Notes under the pieces: generated by a model | Database searches by the model: none | Seen by the model: only the letters and a program-made list of their open reading frames with translations | Told to the model about the DNA's origin: nothing | Shown: positions 13,683-19,544 of the stretch, piece after piece | Position numbering within the stretch: position 1 is the stretch's first letter | Layout: the number at the start of each line of letters is the position of its first letter | Program-made: the position numbers and the translations under genes | Source of the DNA: Deinococcus sp. | GTDB taxonomy: Bacteria; Deinococcota; Deinococci; Deinococcales; Thermaceae | Assembly: GCA_023382135.1 (NCBI GenBank) | Contig: JAMCQK010000090.1 | Coordinates: 1 to 20,398 of the forward strand | Reading direction: 5' to 3' | Length of the DNA stretch: 20,398 nucleotides

Positions 13683-13852
13683 ATGAATATAACCATACTC
13701 CAGTTTTTATCCTTCTGGTTTATATTGGTGGCATCATTGGGGTCGTTATTTACGGCTTCATTCTCTTGGGTCGGTTTGTAAGAGCGCATGCGCAGATTGC
13801 TGATGCGCTGGAAAATGCAGCATGCAAGTTTCGAGCCGACGAGAAGCAATGA
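13683..13852 (+). pseudogene. Small single-pass membrane protein gene with a one-base frameshift in a T run
   Basis: The ATG at 13683 opens a frame MNITILQF that loses its sense after the run of five T at 13704-13708. One added T would join it to the next frame, which continues FILLVYIGGIIGVVIYGF, then LLGRFVRAHAQIADALENAA, and ends in a charged tail at TGA 13850-13852. The restored product is 56 aa: one membrane helix (about 8-30) and a short cytoplasmic amphipathic tail. The downstream frame has no usual start codon of its own, so it depends on a frameshift. Real decay, slippage at the T run or an assembly error could explain it. It lies between attC-like site 2 and the possible half site. 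Confidence 0.5.
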
Positions 13853-13880
13853 GGGATTTTGAGTTGAAAACTTGGACGCT

Positions 13881-13910
13881 ACCCAACCCGGCGCAGCCAA
13901 CCGAGCTACA
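13881..13910 (+). repeat. Possible left half of a third attC-like site
   Basis: ACCCAAC (13881-13887) fits the RYYYAAC box and is the exact complement of GTTGGGT in attC-like site 2. It is followed by CCGGCGCAGCC, a plausible L'' arm. No matching right half follows; the broken transposase gene begins about 90 bp on. If real, the tiny membrane-protein gene is a cassette bounded by two matching sites. Confidence 0.25.
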
Positions 13911-13973
13911 GATACAGGCGTGCGCCACTGTGACCCCTACGGCGGGCGCCATGGTGGTTGTTCCTACGGAATG

Positions 13974-14337
13974 ATGAATGCTGATCCGAACCATAACCGT
14001 CGTCGTACCCTTCGCCTGCAGGGATACGATTATTCTCAGGCTGGTGCGTATTTCGTAACCATCTGTACGAAGGATCGCGTCTGCCTGTTCGGCGAGGCAG
14101 TGGACGGGGGGAATGCGGTTGAATGAATACGGCGAGATTGTGCGCGAGGAATGGTCGCGTTCCGGCAAAATCCGGTACGAGATTTTATTAGATGCATTTG
14201 TGGTGATGCCCAATCATGAGCATGGAATCGTGGTGATTGTTGACGGTGGTCTGTTTGTAGGGGCGCACGGCCGTGCGCCCGGGGCGGCGACGACAGGTTG
14301 GTCGGCCAAACCGGGAAACGAATCATGGCGCATGTGA
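13974..14337 (+). pseudogene. REP-associated tyrosine transposase (RAYT, IS200-like Y1/HUH), frameshifted and truncated
   Basis: The start MNADPNHNRRRTLRLQGYDY and the following QAGAYFVTICTKDRVCLFGE are typical of RAYT/TnpA_REP proteins, single-strand DNA transposases related to IS200. The frame breaks in a run of six G (14106-14111); removing one G continues it as MRLNEYGEIVREEW and LDAFVVMPNHEHGIVVI. The last contains the HxH metal-binding site, with Glu between the two His where a hydrophobic residue is usual. After a 20-bp palindrome coding for GAHGRAP the family resemblance ends and the frame stops at 14335-14337, so the catalytic-Tyr helix is missing. It is therefore non-functional even if the frameshift is an error. 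Confidence 0.75.
14261..14280. repeat. Perfect 20-bp palindrome inside the transposase remnant (REP-like)
   Basis: GGGCGCACGGCCGTGCGCCC reads the same on both strands and encodes part of GAHGRAP in the transposase frame. Such GC-rich palindromes are the kind of element RAYT enzymes act on, so it may be a REP core inserted in the gene, or an in-frame relic. Only one copy is present in the window. Confidence 0.55.
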
Positions 14338-14640
14338 CGGGATCCGGTGCAGCGAAGATGCGCCAGCAACGCCATCCTACGTGCCCACATCACACCCGGC
14401 GGCCAGACGGAACGGATCGCGGAGAGGCTCAAAGGATGGTGGGTGCCGGTCCTATGAACGATCTGATTCGGCAACTGTTCGCGGGACGATCAGGAACACC
14501 CCATGCATACCGCGGCGCAACGGGCAAAAGCACCCGCCTAATCTGGCAGCCGATATCAGCCCTGGGGCAGAGCGCCCAATAACCAGTTCAAGCGGCACAT
14601 AAGCCCGCGTACCAGACTAACCGCGCCCTAAAACGCCGGA
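14338..14640. other. Right end of the island, no recognisable gene
   Basis: Between the transposase remnant and the greA promoter I see no supported gene. One frame gives TERIAERLKGWWVPVL before a stop, which looks like a protein fragment, and another runs as MNDLIRQLFAGRSGTPHAYR. Neither is recognised and neither has a ribosome-binding site. It is probably decayed sequence marking the island edge. Confidence 0.4.
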
Positions 14641-14648
14641 AATTGAGC

Positions 14649-14654
14649 TATACT
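14649..14654 (+). promoter_or_regulatory. Candidate greA -10 box
   Basis: TATACT about 55 bp before the greA ATG. No clear -35 box lies 16-18 bp upstream; that region is the island edge. Transcription would start close to the GC-rich hairpin at 14663-14679. Confidence 0.4.
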
Positions 14655-14662
14655 AAGACTTG

Positions 14663-14690
14663 CTGGCCCATCGGGCCGGTAGAGTTTTTT
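14663..14690 (+). terminator. Hairpin plus T run in the greA leader (attenuator-like)
   Basis: CTGGCCC pairs with GGGCCGG (one G-T pair, 3-nt loop), followed 5 nt later by six T at 14685-14690, and by a second T run. It lies between the -10 box and the ribosome-binding site of greA, so it would act within the leader. As GreA itself acts on paused polymerase, a feedback attenuator is possible, but the stem is short and spaced from the T run. Confidence 0.35.
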
Positions 14691-14709
14691 GCGTTTTTGG
14701 AGGGGTTCG

Positions 14710-15186
14710 ATGTCGGAGAAAAAACCAGTCTTCTTGACCGCTGAAGGAAAGAAGAAGCTGCAAGACGAGCTCAACCACCTCAAGACTGTCAAGATTGAAC
14801 AGATTGCCGAGGAGATGGGCCGGGCAATTTCCGAAGGAGACTTGCGCGAGAACGCGGGGTACGACGAAGCACGGCGGGCCATGTGGCATAACAACAGCCG
14901 CATTTCCGAGCTGGAGGACATTCTCGCGCGCGCGGTGGAGGTTGCCTCGGGGAACGGTGTTCCCACAGCGGTAACGCTTGGGGTGAAGGTGGCTTTGGAC
15001 GCCGCCGGCAAGCGGATGGACATTACCATTGTTGGCAGCCACGAGGCGGATATGTTCAAAGGCAGAATTTCCGACGAGTCCCCCATGGGCCGGGCTTTGC
15101 TGGGCCGCAAGGTGGGCGATGTGGTGGAGCTCAAGAACACCAAAGCCACGCAAGTCTACAAAGTCTTGAACCTCGAGTACGCCTGA
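14710..15186 (+). CDS. greA: Transcription elongation factor GreA
   Basis: 158 aa, the standard GreA length. The N-terminal coiled coil (about 1-78) has the catalytic tip SEGDLRENAGYDEAR with Asp44 and Glu47, the acidic pair that activates RNA cleavage in the RNA polymerase secondary channel. The C-terminal FKBP-like domain ends with SDESPMGRALLGRKVGDVVEL. I chose ATG 14710 over an in-frame upstream codon because GGAGGGG lies 5-6 nt before it and the N-terminus MSEKKPVFLTAEG matches the family. It rescues backtracked polymerase. It converges on the CDF gene with only 3 bp between the stops. A Gfh1 gene about 2.5 kb away encodes its antagonist. Confidence 0.95.
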   Translation: MSEKKPVFLTAEGKKKLQDELNHLKTVKIEQIAEEMGRAISEGDLRENAGYDEARRAMWHNNSRISELEDILARAVEVASGNGVPTAVTLGVKVALDAAGKRMDITIVGSHEADMFKGRISDESPMGRALLGRKVGDVVELKNTKATQVYKVLNLEYA

Positions 15187-15189
15187 CCG

Positions 15190-16092
15190 CTAGCGCATCT
15201 GAAAGGTGCGGTGCTTGGCCTTGTTGTGCGGCTCAACGTGAATAGTGAGCTCCACGCCCAGGTTGGCGCGTTCCAGCTTTTCTTCAATCAGGTCGCAGAT
15301 GTGGTGCGCCTCCTCCACCAACATCACCCCGGGCACCACCAGGTGAAATTCCGCAAAGGTACGCGGCCCCGCCCGGCGGGTCTTGAAGTCGTGAATCTCC
15401 AGGATCTTTCCCTGCTCACGCAACAAACCGGCCTCGCTCTCGACCAGCCTGAAAATGTTTTCGCGTTCATGCTCGGGAACCGCCTCGTCCATCAGCCCGC
15501 CAACCGACTCCCGGACAAGCTTCCATCCTACCCGAAGAATGTTGGCCGCCACAGCCAGCGCTAGGAGCGGGTCGAGTATCCAGTAGCCGGTGGCCCAGGC
15601 CAGCCCCATGCCTACCCAGACACCAACCGACGTAAGCACATCGGAAAAGATATGTTGGCCGTCGGCAACCAGTGCCGGAGACCTGGCGGTCCGGCCCAGG
15701 CGGATAAGAAAAAAGACCAGGCCGGCGTTCAAAGCGCTTGCTCCCAAAGAGATAACGGCGGCGGTCCCGAGGTTGGATATCGCCTGGGGGCTGGCGAGCT
15801 TTTGGGACGCCTCGGCGACAATAGTCAGTGCGGCTAAAACTACCAGCACACCCTCGATGACCGCCGAAAAGTACTCGGCTTTAGTGTGCCCAAAAGGATG
15901 GTTGAAATCCGGAGGGCGGCGCGAAATGGATACCGCATACAGCGCCGCCAGCGCGGCCACGATATTCACCACCGACTCCAGGGCGTCCGAGTAGAGCGCC
16001 GCCGAGCCGGTGAGTTTAAAGGCGAGCCATTTAAGCCCAAAAACCACTAGGCCGGCTATCAAGCTCAGTCTGGCGGCGGGAACAGCTTTCAT
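15190..16092 (-). CDS. Cation diffusion facilitator (CDF) family metal exporter
   Basis: 300-aa membrane protein that exports divalent metals (Zn, Fe, Mn or Co class) in exchange for protons. It has about six transmembrane segments over residues 8-195 and a C-terminal cytoplasmic ferredoxin-like domain (about 205-300) ending in a short basic tail. Seen: ALYSDALESVVN in TM2 (Asp36), the loop HPFGHTKAEYFS (65-76) and DGQHIFSDVLTS in TM5 with His147 and Asp151 of the HxxxD metal site. The TM2 ligands do not settle the metal. A TACAAT box lies 6 nt before the ATG with no Shine-Dalgarno, suggesting a leaderless message. It is convergent with greA. Confidence 0.92.
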   Translation of the reverse strand: MKAVPAARLSLIAGLVVFGLKWLAFKLTGSAALYSDALESVVNIVAALAALYAVSISRRPPDFNHPFGHTKAEYFSAVIEGVLVVLAALTIVAEASQKLASPQAISNLGTAAVISLGASALNAGLVFFLIRLGRTARSPALVADGQHIFSDVLTSVGVWVGMGLAWATGYWILDPLLALAVAANILRVGWKLVRESVGGLMDEAVPEHERENIFRLVESEAGLLREQGKILEIHDFKTRRAGPRTFAEFHLVVPGVMLVEEAHHICDLIEEKLERANLGVELTIHVEPHNKAKHRTFQMR

Positions 16093-16098
16093 GGCTTC

Positions 16099-16104
16099 AT
16101 TGTA
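16099..16104 (-). promoter_or_regulatory. Leaderless -10 box of the CDF gene
   Basis: TACAAT on the minus strand, exactly 6 nt before the ATG at 16092, the same box-to-start spacing as upstream of the 672-aa membrane protein gene and the hydrolase at 18798. No strong -35 is visible. Confidence 0.5.
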
Positions 16105-16158
16105 TCTAGCTCAGAAACTGCTTACAGAAGGCAAGAGCTGCTTGGCCTTGTTGCATCC

Positions 16159-17655
16159 TCAGCAAGGCTCTTCCGCTTCTTCCTGACCCGGCTTGCGTGG
16201 TTTGAGCAGGGGGAACAAGATGACATCGCGGATGCTTTCCTGGTTGGTGAGGATCATGGTGAAGCGGTCGATGCCAAAGCCCAGCCCGGCAGCGGGTGGC
16301 ATCCCGTATTCCAGCGCGGTCAAAAAGTCCTCGTCTTGTTCGGGTTCTTCTGCATCGCCCGCCGCCCGCCGCCGCACCTGCTCCTCAAAGCGTTCGCGCT
16401 GGTCAAGCGCGTCGTTGAGCTCGGAATAGGCGGGGGCAATCTCCATGCCCGCGATAAAGAAGTCCCAGCGCTCGGTCAGGCCCGGCTTGCCGCGGTGCTT
16501 CTTGGCCAGCGGGCTGATGGCAAGAGGAAAGTCCAGCACAAAGGTTGGTTGGATCAGATCCGGCTCGACGTATACGCCGAAAAGCTTGTCCAAAAGCTTG
16601 TAGGTGGGCACGTCCTTGAATTCAGGGTGCTTGGCGTCCGACCAAAGCCGCAGCCTTTCAACCTCGAGCGGGTCAAAGTCCAGCGCCGCCTTGGCCCTGA
16701 GCGACTCGGTGTAGTCGATGCGCTTGAAAGGCGGGTTGAAGTCTATATCACGGCCCTGGAAGTTGATGTGGTAACCGCCGGTAAATTCCTTGACCATGGA
16801 AGAAACCATGCGTTCGACCAGTTCCGCCATCTGGGCGTAGTCCGCGTAGGCCCAGTAGGCTTCCAGCATAGTGAACTCCGGGTTGTGGTTGTGGTCTATG
16901 CCCTCGTTGCGGAAGACCCGGCCAATCTCGAAGACTTTCTCGAAACCGCCCACCAAGAGCCGTTTGAGGTGAAGTTCCAAGGCGATTCGCAGAAAGAAGT
17001 CGCTGGAGAGGGCGTTATGGTGGGTCTGAAAGGGCCTGGCCTCGGTGCCGCCGGCGATGGTCTGGATAACGGGCGTCTCCACTTCCAAGAATGCTTCGCC
17101 TTCCAAGAAGCGCCGAATGTAGCTGACTATTTTCGAGCGGGTGCGGAAGACCTCGCGTACAGCCGGGCTTTGGATAAGGTCCAGGTAGCGCTGGCGATAG
17201 CGAACTTCTTTCTCTTTGATGCCATGCCACTTGTCGGGAAGCGGGTGCAAGGACTTGACCAAGGGCTTCCAACTGGCAACTTTTAGGGTAATTTCCCCGG
17301 TCTTGGTGGTGAAGGCGGTTCCCAAAACCCCGATGATATCTCCCACGTCGAGCTTTTTGAGTGCTTCGTACTGTTCGGTGAGATCGCGGGAGAAATAAAC
17401 CTGGATCTTGGCGCTGCCGTCCTGCAGGTGCCCGAAACTGACCTTCCCCATACGGCGGATGGCCATGAGCCTGCCCGCAAGCGAAATAAGCTGGCCGGGC
17501 CAGTCTTGTTCCGCCGCCGCACCGCGGTGGGCCTCGAGCACGGCCTTTGCGCTGTGGCTGACCGGGTACTGGTAAGGGTACCGTTCAAAACCCGCCTCGG
17601 CCAGCGCGTCGAGATTGGCCAGGCGTTGCAAGGTTTGATCGCTATGTTCGGGCAT
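16159..17655 (-). CDS. lysS: Lysyl-tRNA synthetase (class II)
   Basis: 498 aa, normal length. It charges tRNA-Lys in the cytosol. The N-terminal OB-fold anticodon-binding domain spans about 55-135 (AGRLMAIRRMGKVSFGHLQD). The catalytic core carries motif 1 (FLEVETPVIQ, about 189-198), motif 2 (FRNEGIDHNHNPEFTMLE, 248-265) and motif 3 (GLGFGIDR, 457-464). All are intact. It lies 69 bp downstream of gfh1 on the same strand, without a clear promoter of its own, so the two are probably co-transcribed. An inverted repeat lies in the gap between them. The following CDF gene is on the same strand but has its own promoter box. Confidence 0.97.
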   Translation of the reverse strand: MPEHSDQTLQRLANLDALAEAGFERYPYQYPVSHSAKAVLEAHRGAAAEQDWPGQLISLAGRLMAIRRMGKVSFGHLQDGSAKIQVYFSRDLTEQYEALKKLDVGDIIGVLGTAFTTKTGEITLKVASWKPLVKSLHPLPDKWHGIKEKEVRYRQRYLDLIQSPAVREVFRTRSKIVSYIRRFLEGEAFLEVETPVIQTIAGGTEARPFQTHHNALSSDFFLRIALELHLKRLLVGGFEKVFEIGRVFRNEGIDHNHNPEFTMLEAYWAYADYAQMAELVERMVSSMVKEFTGGYHINFQGRDIDFNPPFKRIDYTESLRAKAALDFDPLEVERLRLWSDAKHPEFKDVPTYKLLDKLFGVYVEPDLIQPTFVLDFPLAISPLAKKHRGKPGLTERWDFFIAGMEIAPAYSELNDALDQRERFEEQVRRRAAGDAEEPEQDEDFLTALEYGMPPAAGLGFGIDRFTMILTNQESIRDVILFPLLKPRKPGQEEAEEPC

Positions 17656-17671
17656 AAGAGATGGTTAAAGG

Positions 17672-17717
17672 CCCAAGGCCCTAAAGAATCAGTTGGCCTC
17701 CACCTTTCGGCCTTGGG
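17672..17717 (-). terminator. Inverted repeat between gfh1 and lysS
   Basis: CCCAAGGCC (17672-17680) and GGCCTTGGG (17709-17717) are perfectly complementary 9-bp arms around a 28-nt loop. The right arm begins inside the region just after the gfh1 stop. No T run follows in the direction of transcription, so I am unsure whether it terminates, attenuates lysS or protects the gfh1 end. Confidence 0.3.
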
Positions 17718-17724
17718 AGCATCA

Positions 17725-18198
17725 TCAGTGTTTGATTGCGGCCAGGATAAATTCCTTCTTGCCTTTGGGGGTCTCGAGCAAAACCTTTTCGCCCTTTTTG
17801 CGGCCCAGCAAAGTCCGGCCCATGGGGGACTCGTCGGAGATTTTCATGGGCTTTTCCAACACGCTGGCCTCGGCGGGAGAAACCACCTGCACTTTGAGCT
17901 CGTTGCCGCTCTTGGCCTCTTTGAGCGTCACGATGGCGCCCAGAGAGACGATATTGGCCTTTCCTTCTTCTTCAATGATGGTTGCGCGCGAAAGGGTGTC
18001 CTCGAGGTTGTCGATGCGGGCCTCAATACGGGCTTTCTCGCGCTTGGCGTCCTCCAGTCCGGAGTCGTCGTAGTCATCGGAAGACTCCATGAGTTCCTGC
18101 AGTATCCGGGTGGCGTCCTGCAAGCGCTCGCGCTCTTGCTGCAGTTCTTTTACCAGCCGTTCATGGCCGGAGCGGGTGAGTTTTACTTCACGTGGCAT
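17725..18198 (-). CDS. gfh1: Gfh1, GreA-like anti-Gre factor
   Basis: 157 aa with the GreA fold but a different coiled-coil tip: MESSDDYDDSGLED (about 37-50), with four Asp (41, 42, 44, 45) in place of the GreA Asp/Glu pair. This matches Thermus Gfh1, which enters the RNA polymerase secondary channel and inhibits catalysis instead of stimulating cleavage. The C-terminal domain has the family SDESPMGRTLLGRKKGEKVLL. I chose the start at 18198 (MPREVKLTRSGHERL) because GGAGG lies 5 nt upstream and the N-terminus matches Gfh1; the frame is open further upstream. Its presence is the best taxonomic marker in the window. It is followed by lysS, with a strong hairpin in the leader. Confidence 0.95.
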   Translation of the reverse strand: MPREVKLTRSGHERLVKELQQERERLQDATRILQELMESSDDYDDSGLEDAKREKARIEARIDNLEDTLSRATIIEEEGKANIVSLGAIVTLKEAKSGNELKVQVVSPAEASVLEKPMKISDESPMGRTLLGRKKGEKVLLETPKGKKEFILAAIKH

Positions 18199-18238
18199 GC
18201 ATCCTCCAAGACTCCTGGCTGAAATTCCCGCAGATGTT

Positions 18239-18262
18239 TGGCCCCAGCAGGCTCTGGGGCCA
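18239..18262 (-). promoter_or_regulatory. Strong hairpin in the gfh1 leader
   Basis: TGGCCCCAG and CTGGGGCCA are perfect 9-bp complementary arms around a 6-nt loop, 40 bp before the gfh1 start and 43 bp after the stop of the upstream 121-aa gene. There is no T run on the gfh1 strand. It could be a terminator of the upstream gene of an unusual type or a pause/attenuation hairpin for gfh1. Confidence 0.4.
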
Positions 18263-18305
18263 GTGAGGCCGAAAACATTCGCCCCAGCGGATACCCCTAC
18301 CAAGG

Positions 18306-18671
18306 CTAGGGCATTATAGCCCGTAGCAGGATTTCCCTCAAACGCTCCGGGAGGGCCAGGCTGGCGCACTGGCGGGTATCGTGGCAGAAAGACAGATAGC
18401 GGTAGTGGCCTTCACCCACACCCACCTCGAAGCGGAAAAAGCGCGCCTCCTGCCTGGAAAGCTGACGCAGGCAGGCCTCGCAGATGACCGGGGCGTAGGC
18501 GGGCGCGGCCTCCAGCGGCTCGAGCACCAGATGATGAGGTTCCTCGGTGATGTGGACCCGGCCCTCGAGGTCTCGGTAATACAACACCTCTCCCAGGGGC
18601 AAAAGTCTAGGGGAGGTACCAGGGAAAATCTCAAGGATAAGCTCGCGCTCCTCGAAAACTTCTTTCGGCAT
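18306..18671 (-). CDS. Small cysteine-motif protein of unknown function
   Basis: 121 aa starting MPKEVFEERELILEIFPGTS. The same frame is open far upstream, but that part lies opposite the hydrolase gene and is a shadow; I place the start at ATG 18671. Cys64 and Cys67 (CEAC) with Cys96 and Cys102 (SFCHDTRQC) could form a zinc-ribbon-like site, and strands around RFFRFEVGVGEGHYRYLSF fit a small treble-clef or ribbon fold. I do not recognise the family. It lies just upstream of gfh1 on the same strand, 107 bp from it, with a hairpin between. A transcription- or translation-linked role is possible but unproven. Confidence 0.7.
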   Translation of the reverse strand: MPKEVFEERELILEIFPGTSPRLLPLGEVLYYRDLEGRVHITEEPHHLVLEPLEAAPAYAPVICEACLRQLSRQEARFFRFEVGVGEGHYRYLSFCHDTRQCASLALPERLREILLRAIMP

Positions 18672-18680
18672 CTCTGGCTT

Positions 18681-18707
18681 AGAATACCATTTTGGCCAAA
18701 AAATCAA
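18681..18707 (-). promoter_or_regulatory. Candidate promoter of the 121-aa gene
   Basis: On the minus strand, TTGATT (18702-18707) and TATTCT (18681-18686) are separated by 15 bp. The -10 box lies 9 nt before the ATG at 18671, so the transcript would be nearly leaderless. It may also drive gfh1 and lysS. Confidence 0.4.
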
Positions 18708-18785
18708 GCCGCCCTGGCGGGGGTGCTGGGAGCAGCCAGCTAAACAAAGGTTTTTGGGGAACCGGACTCTACCGCTGCTAAAGGT

Positions 18786-18791
18786 TATTCT
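18786..18791 (+). promoter_or_regulatory. Leaderless -10 box of the membrane-anchored hydrolase
   Basis: TATTCT, exactly 6 nt before the GTG start at 18798, with no separate Shine-Dalgarno. It has the same geometry as the other TANNNT boxes in the window. Confidence 0.4.
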
Positions 18792-18797
18792 TACGAG

Positions 18798-19535
18798 GTG
18801 CGAAGCTTCTGGGGCTTTTTCTTTGGTCTCATGCTGCTCTTGGCCGCCGGGACCACTTTTTTGGTGTGGCGGGCGCTTAAGCCAATGCCCGCTGGCCAGG
18901 CTGCCCTGGCCGCCCTCGCCAGCACCGAGAGCGTAAGCGTGGCGCTCAAGCCTTATGGCATAGAGTTTGCGCCCAAGGGAAAAATCAAAGGGGGGTTGGT
19001 CTTTTACCCCGGAGCCCGGGTAGACCACCGCGCCTATGCTCCCGTGCTCAACCAGGTTGCGGCCCGCGGTTATCTGGTCGCGTTGTTGTGGGCCCCGTTT
19101 AACCTGGCCACTACCAAGCAGAACAAGGCGGCGGAGGTTTTGGCTTTGCATCCTGGCATCTCCTGGGCGGCCGGCGGCCACAGCCTGGGCGGGGTTGCCG
19201 CCAGCAACTATGCGCTTTCCGAGAAAAAGGTCCGCGGCCTGGTGCTCTGGGCTTCTTATCCGCAGGCCGATTTGTCGGCCAGAACGCTTGATACGCTGGT
19301 GGTTCTGGCTGGCAACGATGGGCTGGTTAGCGCCCAAAGCGTGGAACAGGCGCGGAAAAAACTCCCGTCCGGCGCCCGCCTGGTCCGGCTTAAAGGCTTG
19401 AATCACGCGGGATTTGGTGACTACGGGCCCCGGCCAGGAGATGGTGAGGCCACACTGGATCAACAAGAAGGATGGAGACAGATTGCCGACACCACCGCCA
19501 GGTTCCTGGACCGGATAATGAACAGCAACCCTTGA
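18798..19535 (+). CDS. Membrane-anchored alpha/beta hydrolase
   Basis: 245 aa. An N-terminal hydrophobic helix (about 4-26), not followed by a clear cleavage site, suggests a signal anchor with the catalytic domain outside the membrane. The triad is visible: Ser129 in GGHSLGG, Asp174 in LAGNDGLVS and His203 in LNHAGFGDYG. LVFYPGARVDHRAYAPV (67-83) forms the oxyanion region. It resembles the alpha/beta_hydrolase_5 type; substrate unknown. The start is GTG 18798, with a -10-like box 6 nt upstream. The MFS transporter gene begins 9 nt after its stop, so they form an operon and the hydrolase may act on a transported compound or on the cell envelope. Confidence 0.87.
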   Translation: MRSFWGFFFGLMLLLAAGTTFLVWRALKPMPAGQAALAALASTESVSVALKPYGIEFAPKGKIKGGLVFYPGARVDHRAYAPVLNQVAARGYLVALLWAPFNLATTKQNKAAEVLALHPGISWAAGGHSLGGVAASNYALSEKKVRGLVLWASYPQADLSARTLDTLVVLAGNDGLVSAQSVEQARKKLPSGARLVRLKGLNHAGFGDYGPRPGDGEATLDQQEGWRQIADTTARFLDRIMNSNP

Positions 19536-19544
19536 GGAGAAATA

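Larger units (their letters stand above)
9770..14640. mobile_element. Accessory island resembling an integron gene-cassette array (no integrase)
   Basis: Between sdaAA and the greA promoter lie about 4.9 kb of small, functionally unrelated plus-strand genes. They are separated by unusually long, structured intergenic DNA, unlike the packed operons on both sides. The boundaries are approximate. Inside are one strong attC-like site, one degenerate one, a possible half site, two copies of a ~160-bp repeat and a decayed REP-associated transposase. CTCGAG, frequent in the flanks, occurs once here. No integrase, attI site or tRNA gene is visible, so the array may be a lone (CALIN-like) cluster or part of something longer lost by decay. 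Confidence 0.55.

Noticed and set aside
14689..14709. Upstream in-frame start of greA adding seven residues
   Set aside because: The ATG at 14710 has GGAGGGG at the right distance and gives the usual N-terminus.
16336..17286. Long plus-strand open frame of about 316 codons opposite lysS
   Set aside because: lysS has all class II motifs on the other strand. The antisense frame has no ribosome-binding site and no recognisable domain, and is a by-product of GC-rich codon usage.
18199..18369. Upstream extension of gfh1
   Set aside because: The MPREVKLT start matches the Gfh1 N-terminus and has GGAGG at 5 nt; the extension runs through the leader hairpin and the 121-aa gene.
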